In this document: piece after piece, positions 41,854-50,339 of the stretch
How positions within the stretch are numbered: the stretch's first letter is position 1
How the letters are laid out: each line of letters begins with the position of its first letter
Assembly (NCBI GenBank): GCA_026646875.1
Contig: JAPKHL010000011.1
Span: 1 to 50,339 of the forward strand
Direction of reading: 5' to 3'
Origin: Rhodocyclaceae bacterium
GTDB lineage: Bacteria; Pseudomonadota; Gammaproteobacteria; Burkholderiales; Rhodocyclaceae
Length of the DNA: 50,339 nt
Notes under the pieces: generated by a model
The model's database searches: none
Seen by the model: the letters and a program-made list of their open reading frames with translations, nothing else
Told to the model about the DNA's origin: nothing
Made by a program: the position numbers and the translations under genes

Positions 41854-42324
41854 CTAGCGCACGCGCCGGGGTGGCGTGCGGGAGACTTCGCGGATCAGTT
41901 CGGAGAACTCGTCCACATCCTCGAAATTGCGATAGACCGAGGCGAAGCGGACGTAGGCGACCTTGTCGAGCTTCTTCAGCTCGCGCATCACCATTTCGCC
42001 GATCTTCTCGGAGGGAATTTCGCGCTCGCCGAGGGCGAGCAGCTTTTCCTCGATGCGCGCGATCGCGGCATCGACCGCCTCGGTCGTCACCGGGCGCTTG
42101 CGCAGTGACAGCCAGAGGCTGGCGGACAGCTTCTCGCGATCGTAGTCGACGCGCGAGCCGTTCTTCTTGACCACCTGCGGCAGGCGGATCTCCGCCCGCT
42201 CGTAGGTGGTGTAGCGCTTGTCGCAGGCCAGGCAGCGCCGTCTGCGGCGGACAACGTCGCCATCTTCGTTGATGCGGGTATCAACGACCGTGGTTTCGTC
42301 GGCGCCACAGAACGGGCACTTCAT
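41854..42324 (-). CDS. nrdR: Transcriptional repressor NrdR
   Basis: 156 residues starting [20 protein letters not shown] with the zinc ribbon (Cys3, Cys6, Cys31, Cys34) and [20 protein letters not shown], then an ATP-cone domain with [20 protein letters not shown]. It represses ribonucleotide reductase genes in response to ATP/dATP. It begins 3 bp after glyA, so it is part of that operon. Confidence 0.98.
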   Translation of the reverse strand: MKCPFCGADETTVVDTRINEDGDVVRRRRRCLACDKRYTTYERAEIRLPQVVKKNGSRVDYDREKLSASLWLSLRKRPVTTEAVDAAIARIEEKLLALGEREIPSEKIGEMVMRELKKLDKVAYVRFASVYRNFEDVDEFSELIREVSRTPPRRVR

Positions 42325-42327
42325 CGC

Positions 42328-43578
42328 TCAGGCACCGTAGACCGGGAACTTGCGGCAGAGCGCGGACACCTCGTCGCGCACGCGGGCCAGCACGGCCTCG
42401 TCGGCGGGCGCCTCCAGCACGTCGGCGATCAGGTGCGCGACCCGTTCCGCCTCGATCTCGGTGAAGCCGCGCGTGGTGATCGCCGGGGAACCGATGCGGA
42501 TGCCGGAGGTGACCATCGGCTTCTGCGGATCGTTCGGGATCGAGTTCTTATTGACCGTGATGTGGGCGCGACCGAGCGCGGCCTCGGCATCCTTGCCGGT
42601 GATGTTCTTGGCGCGCAGGTCGACGAGGAAGACGTGCGATTCGGTGCGGCCGGAAACGATGCGCAGGCCGCGCTCCTCGGCCAGCACCCGCGAGAGCACA
42701 CGGGCGTTGGCGATCACCTGCTCCTGGTAGCGGCGGAACTCGGGCGTCGCGGCCTCGAGGAAGGACACCGCCTTGGCGGCGATCACGTGCATCAGCGGCC
42801 CGCCCTGCAGGCCGGGGAAGATCGCCGAATTGAGCGCCTTCTCGTGCTCAGCCTTCATCAGGATGACACCGCCGCGCGGGCCGCGCAGCGTCTTGTGCGT
42901 GGTCGAGGTGACGACGTCGGCATGCGGGATCGGGTTAGGATAGCAACCAGCCGCGATCAGGCCGGCGTAGTGCGCCATGTCGACCCAGAAGATGGCACCG
43001 ATTTCCTTGGCGATCCTGGCGAAGCGTTCGAAGTCGATGCGCAGCGAGTAGGCCGAGGCGCCGGCAACGATGATCTTCGGCTTGTGCTCGCGCGCCAGGG
43101 CCTCCATCCGCCCGTAGTCGATCTCTTCCTTCTCGTTCAGCCCGTAGGCAACGACATTGAACCACTTGCCGGACATGTTGAGCGGCATGCCGTGCGTGAG
43201 GTGGCCGCCTTCGGCCAGGCTCATGCCCATGATGGTGTCGCCGGGCTTGGCGAAGGCCATCAGCACGGCCTGGTTGGCCTGCGAACCGGAGTTCGGCTGC
43301 ACGTTGGCGGCTTCCGCGCCGAACAGTTTCTTCAGGCGCTCGATGGCCAGCTGTTCAGCCACGTCGACATGTTCGCAACCGCCGTAGTAGCGTTTGCCGG
43401 GATAGCCCTCGGCGTACTTGTTGGTCAGCTGCGAGCCCTGTGCCTGCATGACGGCATGGCTCACGTAATTCTCGGAGGCGATCAGCTCGATGTGATCTTC
43501 CTGGCGACGATCCTCGTTCTTGATCGCCTGCCAGAGTTCGGGGTCGACTTTCGCCAGGGTGTCTTTCGCGGAAAACAT
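42328..43578 (-). CDS. glyA: Serine hydroxymethyltransferase
   Basis: 416 residues: [67 protein letters not shown], and the PLP-lysine site [16 protein letters not shown] (Lys229). It interconverts serine and glycine with tetrahydrofolate. The ATG at 43578 matches the family start and has GAGG about 6 bp upstream; the open frame runs 33 codons further without similarity. A TACAAT at 43617-43612 is the likely -10. I looked for a glycine or similar riboswitch upstream and saw none. Confidence 0.98.
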   Translation of the reverse strand: MFSAKDTLAKVDPELWQAIKNEDRRQEDHIELIASENYVSHAVMQAQGSQLTNKYAEGYPGKRYYGGCEHVDVAEQLAIERLKKLFGAEAANVQPNSGSQANQAVLMAFAKPGDTIMGMSLAEGGHLTHGMPLNMSGKWFNVVAYGLNEKEEIDYGRMEALAREHKPKIIVAGASAYSLRIDFERFARIAKEIGAIFWVDMAHYAGLIAAGCYPNPIPHADVVTSTTHKTLRGPRGGVILMKAEHEKALNSAIFPGLQGGPLMHVIAAKAVSFLEAATPEFRRYQEQVIANARVLSRVLAEERGLRIVSGRTESHVFLVDLRAKNITGKDAEAALGRAHITVNKNSIPNDPQKPMVTSGIRIGSPAITTRGFTEIEAERVAHLIADVLEAPADEAVLARVRDEVSALCRKFPVYGA

Positions 43579-43611
43579 CGGTTGCCTCACAAGCCTCTGA
43601 AAAAGGGGGAA

Positions 43612-43617
43612 ATTGTA
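43612..43617 (-). promoter_or_regulatory. Candidate -10 element of glyA-nrdR-ribD
   Basis: TACAAT on the minus strand, 33 bp before the glyA ATG, in the context GTGCTACAATTT. No clear -35 at 16-18 bp upstream, where the sequence is very GC-rich. Confidence 0.45.
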
Positions 43618-43812
43618 GCACGCACCCGCCGCAGCACTGCATCCGCCCCGAGCCCCCCACGGTGCGCATCCCCGCATCCCGAAAGCGGGACGCCTTCCTC
43701 GATGCAGGCCGGGGACCGCAACAGAAATCTCTTTTACATCATAACGTTGAATAAACTGGCACGCCCCCTGCTGCAGCCGCTCTCACCCATCACGAGAATC
43801 GCCGGCATGCCT

Positions 43813-44451
43813 TCAGCGCAGTTCGTCCAGTCCTGCTTCCGCCAGATGCCCGGTGTCGCCCCAGGCCTCGAGGGACCACTGCCCGGAGCGCACGGCAATC
43901 CAGTTGATGCCGGCATTCGGGATCAGGAAGTCCCGCGCCGTCTCGAGCGGGAGACCGCGCACGAAGCGGTTGACGATGTCCAGCACGCCACCATGCGTGA
44001 CCAGCACGATCGTCTCGCCGGAATGCGCCGCCGCCAGCGCCTGCAGTCCGGCGACGACGCGATCGTGCAACTGGCGCAAGCTCTCGCCGCCCTCCGGGAA
44101 AGCATGCCCGGGATCGCGCCGGAGGAAGGCGGCATAAACCTCTGGATAGAGGGTGCTCGCCTCGTCGTAGGTCCGCCCCTCGAAGCAGCCATAGCCCCGC
44201 TCGCGGAACTCGGGCCGGCAGCGCGGTGCCTGATCGAGGCGGGCGGCAAGGCAGTCTGCCGTCTGCCGGGCACGCAGCAGATCGCTTGTATACAGCGCCG
44301 CAAAGGGAACGCCGCCGAGATGCCGCGCCGCCGCGCGCGCCTGGGCAACCCCTGCCGGCGCCAGCGGAACATCGGTCTGTCCCTGGATGCGTCGTTCGGC
44401 ATTCCAGGCCGTCTCGCCATGGCGAACCAGGCAGATTCGGGTCGCTTCCAT
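43813..44451 (-). CDS. Histidine phosphatase family protein (phosphoglycerate mutase-like)
   Basis: 212 residues with the RHG motif LVRHGETAWNAERRIQGQTD (phospho-His11), SDLLRARQTADCLA, FRERGYGCFEGRTYDE and the second catalytic His in VLVTHGGVLDIVNRF. Such enzymes dephosphorylate small phosphomonoesters; GpmB and CobC are close types, and the substrate cannot be fixed here. Its start at 44451 has no Shine-Dalgarno and abuts a very AT-rich region shared with the divergent TRAP permease genes. No cobalamin genes are nearby, so CobC is not supported. Confidence 0.87.
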   Translation of the reverse strand: MEATRICLVRHGETAWNAERRIQGQTDVPLAPAGVAQARAAARHLGGVPFAALYTSDLLRARQTADCLAARLDQAPRCRPEFRERGYGCFEGRTYDEASTLYPEVYAAFLRRDPGHAFPEGGESLRQLHDRVVAGLQALAAAHSGETIVLVTHGGVLDIVNRFVRGLPLETARDFLIPNAGINWIAVRSGQWSLEAWGDTGHLAEAGLDELR

Positions 44452-44726
44452 AATTATTAATTCAATTACTAAAGTTGATCAGAAAATGGTCACCCAACAT
44501 CATGATAAACAATACTTTTTTGGTGCAAAAAAAATTATGTTTTCACATCATGAAACCGGGTTTGCATAGGTGAAATGTGTGCAATAATCGCGGCTCTTTT
44601 AGGCTGGGATAGGCGCGTGGCGTTGTTTTTTGGCGGGGGGACGGATACATTGGTCCGACCGTCGAGACCAGAACCGCCCGTCGGCCCGGAAGTCACAATT
44701 TTAAGCCATCTTCGGAGGGACACCCT
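44452..44726. promoter_or_regulatory. AT-rich divergent regulatory region upstream of the TRAP permease operon
   Basis: The first 130 bp are strikingly AT-rich against GC-rich surroundings. It holds a direct repeat ACATCATGA at 44497-44505 and 44545-44553 (48 bp apart), a dyad TTTCA-N5-TGAAA at 44542-44556, and a plausible promoter toward dctQ: -35 TTTGCA (44561-44566), 16-bp spacer, -10 AATAAT (44583-44588). The remaining 130 bp before the GTG at 44727 would be a long leader. No sigma-54 GG-N10-GC signature was found. Confidence 0.5.
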
Positions 44727-45317
44727 GTGAATGCTCTACTCGGGTTTTCGCGTCTGATCGACGCGTTAACGGAGCGCATCGGCAAGTCGATCATCTGGCT
44801 GGTTTTGGTCGTCACCCTGATCAGCGCCGGCAACGCACTGATGCGCTACACCATCAACTACAGCTCCAACGCCTATCTCGAGATCCAGTGGTATCTCTTC
44901 TCGGCGATCTTCCTGCTCGGCTCCGGCTACACCTTGATGAAGAACGAGCACGTGCGCATTGATCTCATCTCCGGCCGCCTTTCGGCGCGCGGCCGCGCCT
45001 GGATCGACATCTTCGGCATCCTGTTCTTCCTGATGCCGATGGCCATTGCCATCATGGTGCTGTCCTGGCCGGTCTTCCTCCTCGCCCTGGAAACCAAGGA
45101 ATACTCGAGCAACGCCGGCGGCCTGATCGTCTGGCCGGTACGCCTGCTGGTTCCGGTGGGCTTCTTCCTGCTCGTCCTGCAGGGAATTTCCGAACTGATC
45201 AAGCGCATCGGCTTCCTGCAGGGACGCTGCCCCGATCCGACCGAGAAACCGAAGGGTCCGACCGCCGAGGAAGAACTGGCGATGGCCATCAAGGCGCAGA
45301 AGGGAGAAGCGCAATGA
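44727..45317 (+). CDS. TRAP transporter small permease (DctQ type)
   Basis: 196 residues with four transmembrane helices (about 15-38, 50-70, 92-115, 135-158) and family features NALMRYTINYSSNAYLEIQW and NEHVRIDLISGRLSARGRAW. It is the Q subunit of a tripartite ATP-independent periplasmic transporter. GTG start at 44727 with GGAGGG 7 bp upstream. It overlaps dctM by 4 bp. The substrate-binding partners are the genes on the opposite strand at 46956-49462. Confidence 0.94.
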   Translation: MNALLGFSRLIDALTERIGKSIIWLVLVVTLISAGNALMRYTINYSSNAYLEIQWYLFSAIFLLGSGYTLMKNEHVRIDLISGRLSARGRAWIDIFGILFFLMPMAIAIMVLSWPVFLLALETKEYSSNAGGLIVWPVRLLVPVGFFLLVLQGISELIKRIGFLQGRCPDPTEKPKGPTAEEELAMAIKAQKGEAQ

Positions 45318-46801
45318 TCGAATTCCTCACTGCCAACATGGCGCCGATCATCTTCGCCTTCATGGTGATCTTCATGCTGATGGGCTTCCCGGTCGCCTTC
45401 GCGCTGGCCGCCAACGGCGTGGTGTTCGGCCTGATCGGCATCGAACTCGGCCTGCTCGGCCCGCAGCTCTTCCAGGCCATGCCCGACCGCATCTTCGGCG
45501 TGATGGCCAACGACACGCTGCTGGCGATTCCCTTCTTCACCTTCATGGGGCTGATCCTCGAGCGCTCGGGGATGGCCGAGGACCTGCTCGACACCATCGG
45601 CCAGCTGTTCGGGCCGGTCCGCGGCGGCCTCGCCTACGCGGTGATCTTCGTCGGCGCGCTGCTCGCCGCGACGACCGGTGTGGTCGCCGCCTCGGTGATC
45701 TCGATGGGCCTGATCTCGCTGCCGATCATGATGCGCTACGGCTACGACAAGAAGCTCGCCACCGGCGTCATCGCCGCCTCGGGCACGCTGGCGCAGATCA
45801 TCCCGCCGTCGCTGGTGCTGATCATCATGGCCGACCAGCTCGGCCGCTCGGTCGGCGACATGTACAAGGGCGCCTTCATCCCCGGCTTCGTGCTCACCGG
45901 ACTCTACGTCGGCTATGTGCTGCTGGTCACCGTGTTCAAGCCGGCGTCCGCCCCGGCCCTGCCGCCAGAAGCGCGCACCCTGCGCGGCGGCAAGCTGGCA
46001 CTGCGCGTGATCACCACGCTGGTCCCGCCGCTGTTCCTGATCTTCCTCGTGCTCGGCACCATCTTCCTCGGCATCGCAACGCCGACCGAGGGCGGCGCGA
46101 TGGGCGCCACCGGCGCGCTGGCGATGGCGCTCGCCCGCAAGCGCCTGAGCTGGTCGCTGCTCAAGCAGGCGATGGAAACCACGGCCAAGCTGACCACCTT
46201 CGTCATCTTCATCCTGGTCGGGGCACGCGTCTTCTCGCTGACCTTCTACGGCGTCGACGGCCACCGCTGGGTCGAGCACCTGCTCGGCGACCTGCCCGGC
46301 GGCCAGATCGGCTTCCTGATCGTGGCCAACGTCCTGATCTTCCTGCTTGCCTTCTTCCTCGACTTCTTCGAGCTGGCGTTCATCGTCGTGCCGCTGCTCG
46401 GTCCGGTGGCCGACAAGCTGGGAATCGACCTGATCTGGTTCGGCGTGCTGCTGGCGGTGAACATGCAGACCTCCTTCATGCATCCGCCCTTCGGCTTCGC
46501 GCTGTTCTACCTGCGCTCGGTCGCCCCGGCATCGGTCAAGACGACCGACATCTACTGGGGCGCGGTGCCGTTCGTCGGCATCCAGATCATCATGGTCGGT
46601 CTGGTCATCGCCTTCCCGCAGATGGTCACCTTCGGTCTCGACAAGGACGCGGTGGTCGACGTCAACTCGGTGGTTATCGACGTTCCGGTGTCCGATTACG
46701 GCGATCCGACCGAAACGCCCGGAGGCGAAACGCCGGCCGCGACCGAGGAAGATCCGAACAAGGCCATCATGGACGCGATGAACAAGGAAGCGGAGAAATA
46801 A
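45314..46801 (+). CDS. TRAP transporter large permease (DctM type) with a C-terminal extension
   Basis: 495 residues, about 12 membrane helices, with the family's MGFPVAFALAANGVVFGLIG, AATTGVVAASVISMGLISLP, SGTLAQIIPPSLVLIIMADQ and HPPFGFALFYLRSVAP. It is the sodium-driven transport subunit. It is some 55-70 residues longer than typical DctM because of a hydrophilic, acidic tail after about residue 445 (SDYGDPTETPGGETPA and onward). The ATG overlaps the dctQ stop (ATGA) and has GGGAG 8 bp upstream. The operon ends at a strong terminator (46827-46854). Confidence 0.95.
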   Translation: MIEFLTANMAPIIFAFMVIFMLMGFPVAFALAANGVVFGLIGIELGLLGPQLFQAMPDRIFGVMANDTLLAIPFFTFMGLILERSGMAEDLLDTIGQLFGPVRGGLAYAVIFVGALLAATTGVVAASVISMGLISLPIMMRYGYDKKLATGVIAASGTLAQIIPPSLVLIIMADQLGRSVGDMYKGAFIPGFVLTGLYVGYVLLVTVFKPASAPALPPEARTLRGGKLALRVITTLVPPLFLIFLVLGTIFLGIATPTEGGAMGATGALAMALARKRLSWSLLKQAMETTAKLTTFVIFILVGARVFSLTFYGVDGHRWVEHLLGDLPGGQIGFLIVANVLIFLLAFFLDFFELAFIVVPLLGPVADKLGIDLIWFGVLLAVNMQTSFMHPPFGFALFYLRSVAPASVKTTDIYWGAVPFVGIQIIMVGLVIAFPQMVTFGLDKDAVVDVNSVVIDVPVSDYGDPTETPGGETPAATEEDPNKAIMDAMNKEAEK

Positions 46802-46826
46802 CCCGCTTCCGCCCGCGCACTCCCCG

Positions 46827-46854
46827 GAACCCCGCCCTGGCGGGGTTCTTTTTT
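46827..46854 (+). terminator. Rho-independent terminator of dctQM
   Basis: GAACCCCGC/GCGGGGTTC, a perfect 9-bp stem with loop CCTG, followed by six T residues (46849-46854), 26 bp after the dctM stop. Confidence 0.95.
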
Positions 46855-46877
46855 GCCGCCGGGCAAAAACGGCCCGC

Positions 46878-46909
46878 AAAAAAACGGGAGCCGGCTCGCG
46901 GCTCCCGTT
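46878..46909 (-). terminator. Rho-independent terminator of the first TRAP binding-protein gene
   Basis: On the minus strand AACGGGAGCC and GGCTCCCGTT form a perfect 10-bp stem with a 7-nt loop, with the T run continuing past the stem (seven T residues in all). It lies 47 bp after the stop at 46956 and closely resembles the terminator of the second copy at 48316-48343. Confidence 0.93.
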
Positions 46910-46955
46910 CGACGGGCAGCGGAAGCGCTTTCCGCTGCCGTTGCGCCTGACTGGC

Positions 46956-49462
<2,507 letters not shown>

Positions 49463-49501
49463 AATTGTCTCCTCTGGGTGATGAGTTCGGACAGCGCTCC
49501 G

Positions 49502-49529
49502 ATTATAGCCAAAGAAACCGATTACGGAA
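49502..49529 (-). promoter_or_regulatory. Promoter of TRAP binding-protein copy 2
   Basis: Minus-strand TTCCGT (49529-49524), 16-bp spacer ending CTTTGGC, and -10 TATAAT (49507-49502), 39 bp before the ATG. Spacing and the TTGGCTATAATCG core match the copy 1 promoter. Confidence 0.65.
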
Positions 49530-49561
49530 TAAGTACGTCACTGATTTTTAAAGCTTTTTTT

Positions 49562-49581
49562 GTAATTGTATTTATAATTAC
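49562..49581. repeat. AT-rich inverted repeat upstream of copy 2
   Basis: GTAATT (49562-49567) and AATTAC (49576-49581) are inverted with an 8-bp AT-only-but-one spacer, in a notably AT-rich stretch (about 49520-49590) that also contains AAAGCTTT. It may be an upstream activating or bending region for the copy 2 promoter; otherwise the 49463-49703 gap shows nothing further. Confidence 0.4.
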
Positions 49582-49703
49582 GCCGTACAAATTTGCTCCG
49601 GGCCAGACGACGGCATCGCCGGGATAGCGCAATCAGGGCCAGGTGACAGGGACAGTCGGGCGGCGGGAGCGCCGGAAAACAGTCTGCGCGCCCCTGCCCG
49701 GGA

Positions 49704-50339
49704 TCACTCGCCGGCGATCTTCATCCGTTCGATCAGGATCGAGCCGACCTGCTTGGATCCGCGCACCAGTACGTCGTTGCCAACGGATACCACATTGCGG
49801 AACATGTCACGGAGATTGCCGGCAATGGTGATTTCCTCGACCGGATGGACGATCTCGCCCTTTTCCACCCAGTAGCCGGCGGCTCCCCGCGAGTAGTCGC
49901 CATTGACGTAGTTGATGCCCTGTCCGAGCAGTTCGGTGACCAGCAGCCCCCGGTCCATCTTGCGCAGCAGGCCACGCAGGTCGCGCTTGCCCGGTTTGAC
50001 GATCAGGTTGTGGCAGCCGCCGGCGTTGCCGGTCGTCTGCATGCCGAGCTTGCGCGCGCTGTAAGCGCTGAGGAAATAGCCCTGCAGGATGCCATCGGCC
50101 ACCACCTCGCGGTCGCGCGTGGCGACCCCGTCGTTGTCGAAGGCGCTGCTGGCCAGACCGCCACGCAGATGCGGCCGCTCGGCGATCTGCACTTTCCTGG
50201 AGAACACCCGCTTGCCAAGCCGGTCGAGCAGGAAGGAGGACTTGCGGTAGAGGCTGCCGCCGCTGGCGGCATGCACGAAACTGCCGATCAGCCCGGCCGC
50301 GAGCGGCGCCTCGAACAGCACCGGCACCTCGCAGGTGGC
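49704..50339 (-). CDS. pmbA: Metalloprotease PmbA/TldE, C-terminal part (gene continues beyond the window)
   Basis: The last 212 residues of a TldD/PmbA family protein: LLDRLGKRVFSRKVQIAERP, SSAFDNDGVATRDREVVADG, GYFLSAYSARKLGMQTTGNA, NYVNGDYSRGAAGYWVEKGE and the C-terminal IERMKIAGE are PmbA hallmarks. PmbA pairs with TldD as a protease involved in antibiotic peptide maturation (microcin B17) and antitoxin turnover. No start codon belongs to this fragment; the 5' end lies beyond 50339. The PmbA rather than TldD identity rests on these motifs and the absence of the zinc HEXXXH site in this portion. Confidence 0.93.
   Translation of the reverse strand, partial: ATCEVPVLFEAPLAAGLIGSFVHAASGGSLYRKSSFLLDRLGKRVFSRKVQIAERPHLRGGLASSAFDNDGVATRDREVVADGILQGYFLSAYSARKLGMQTTGNAGGCHNLIVKPGKRDLRGLLRKMDRGLLVTELLGQGINYVNGDYSRGAAGYWVEKGEIVHPVEEITIAGNLRDMFRNVVSVGNDVLVRGSKQVGSILIERMKIAGE

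Noticed and set aside
43579-43812. Glycine or other riboswitch upstream of glyA
   Set aside because: No conserved riboswitch core could be recognised; only a short TCCCG-AAAG-CGGGA hairpin is visible, and it is too simple to call.
44590-44726. Sigma-54 promoter for the TRAP permease operon
   Set aside because: No GG-N10-GC element was found, and no DctB/DctD-type regulator genes are adjacent.

Overview
The window is a compact, GC-rich stretch of bacterial chromosome. Gene order and families point to a betaproteobacterium, most likely of the Rhodocyclales (Azoarcus/Thauera/Aromatoleum type). The pointers are the tRNA-Tyr/tRNA-Gly/tRNA-Thr/tuf operon, a PhaM-like granule protein, a fused indolepyruvate:ferredoxin oxidoreductase, an acyl-CoA-ligase/Liv-type ABC cluster, and several PAS and hybrid kinases. 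This placement is inferred from the gene families and was not tested by alignment. I see no phage, insertion sequence, CRISPR array or integron, and no broken gene; two genes are cut by the window ends (tuf at the left, pmbA at the right).

Layout. 1-557: start of the tuf operon with three tRNA genes and a good promoter, all on the minus strand. 644-6183: a DUF808 membrane protein, the 1181-residue 2-oxoacid (indolepyruvate-type) oxidoreductase and a membrane-anchored methyltransferase whose start lies in a 13-bp perfect hairpin. 6244-8734: a sensor kinase and a NarL-type regulator that converge and overlap by 11 bp. 8879-9352: PhaM-like protein. 9382-12727 (minus): AEC transporter, racemase-type CaiB/BaiF protein, and a PaaK-like protein without the usual P-loop. 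12925-19950 (minus): acyl-CoA ligase, livG, livH, livM, binding protein, livF, with a divergent Crp-type regulator at 20211. 20921-25881 (minus): a 1336-residue hybrid kinase coupled to a response-regulator diguanylate cyclase. 26009-29364 (minus): DUF485, ActP and acetyl-CoA hydrolase/CoA-transferase, an acetate uptake and activation unit, divergent from a PAS hybrid kinase and OmpR regulator (29609-32367). 32393-35430 (minus): rpe, gph, trpE, with a possible short leader frame before trpE. 35605-43578: apaG, a methyltransferase, then on the minus strand argJ, secA and glyA-nrdR-ribD. 43813-49462: a histidine phosphatase, a TRAP permease pair (dctQ, dctM) and, tail to tail with it, two tandem TakP-like Tat-exported binding proteins. 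49704-50339: 3' part of pmbA.

Together the accessory genes describe a metabolism built on organic and aromatic acids: uptake (Liv ABC, TRAP, ActP, AEC), CoA activation or CoA chemistry (acyl-CoA ligase, PaaK-like protein, racemase, acetyl-CoA hydrolase/transferase), 2-oxoacid oxidation to acyl-CoA, carbon storage (PhaM), and four sets of signalling genes next to the transport loci. The rest is core housekeeping. The observations most worth following are the duplicated TRAP binding proteins, copied with promoter core and terminator but differing in predicted ligand-contact positions; the PaaK-like/racemase pair with a degenerate nucleotide-binding loop; the hairpin over the methyltransferase start; and the trpE leader region.
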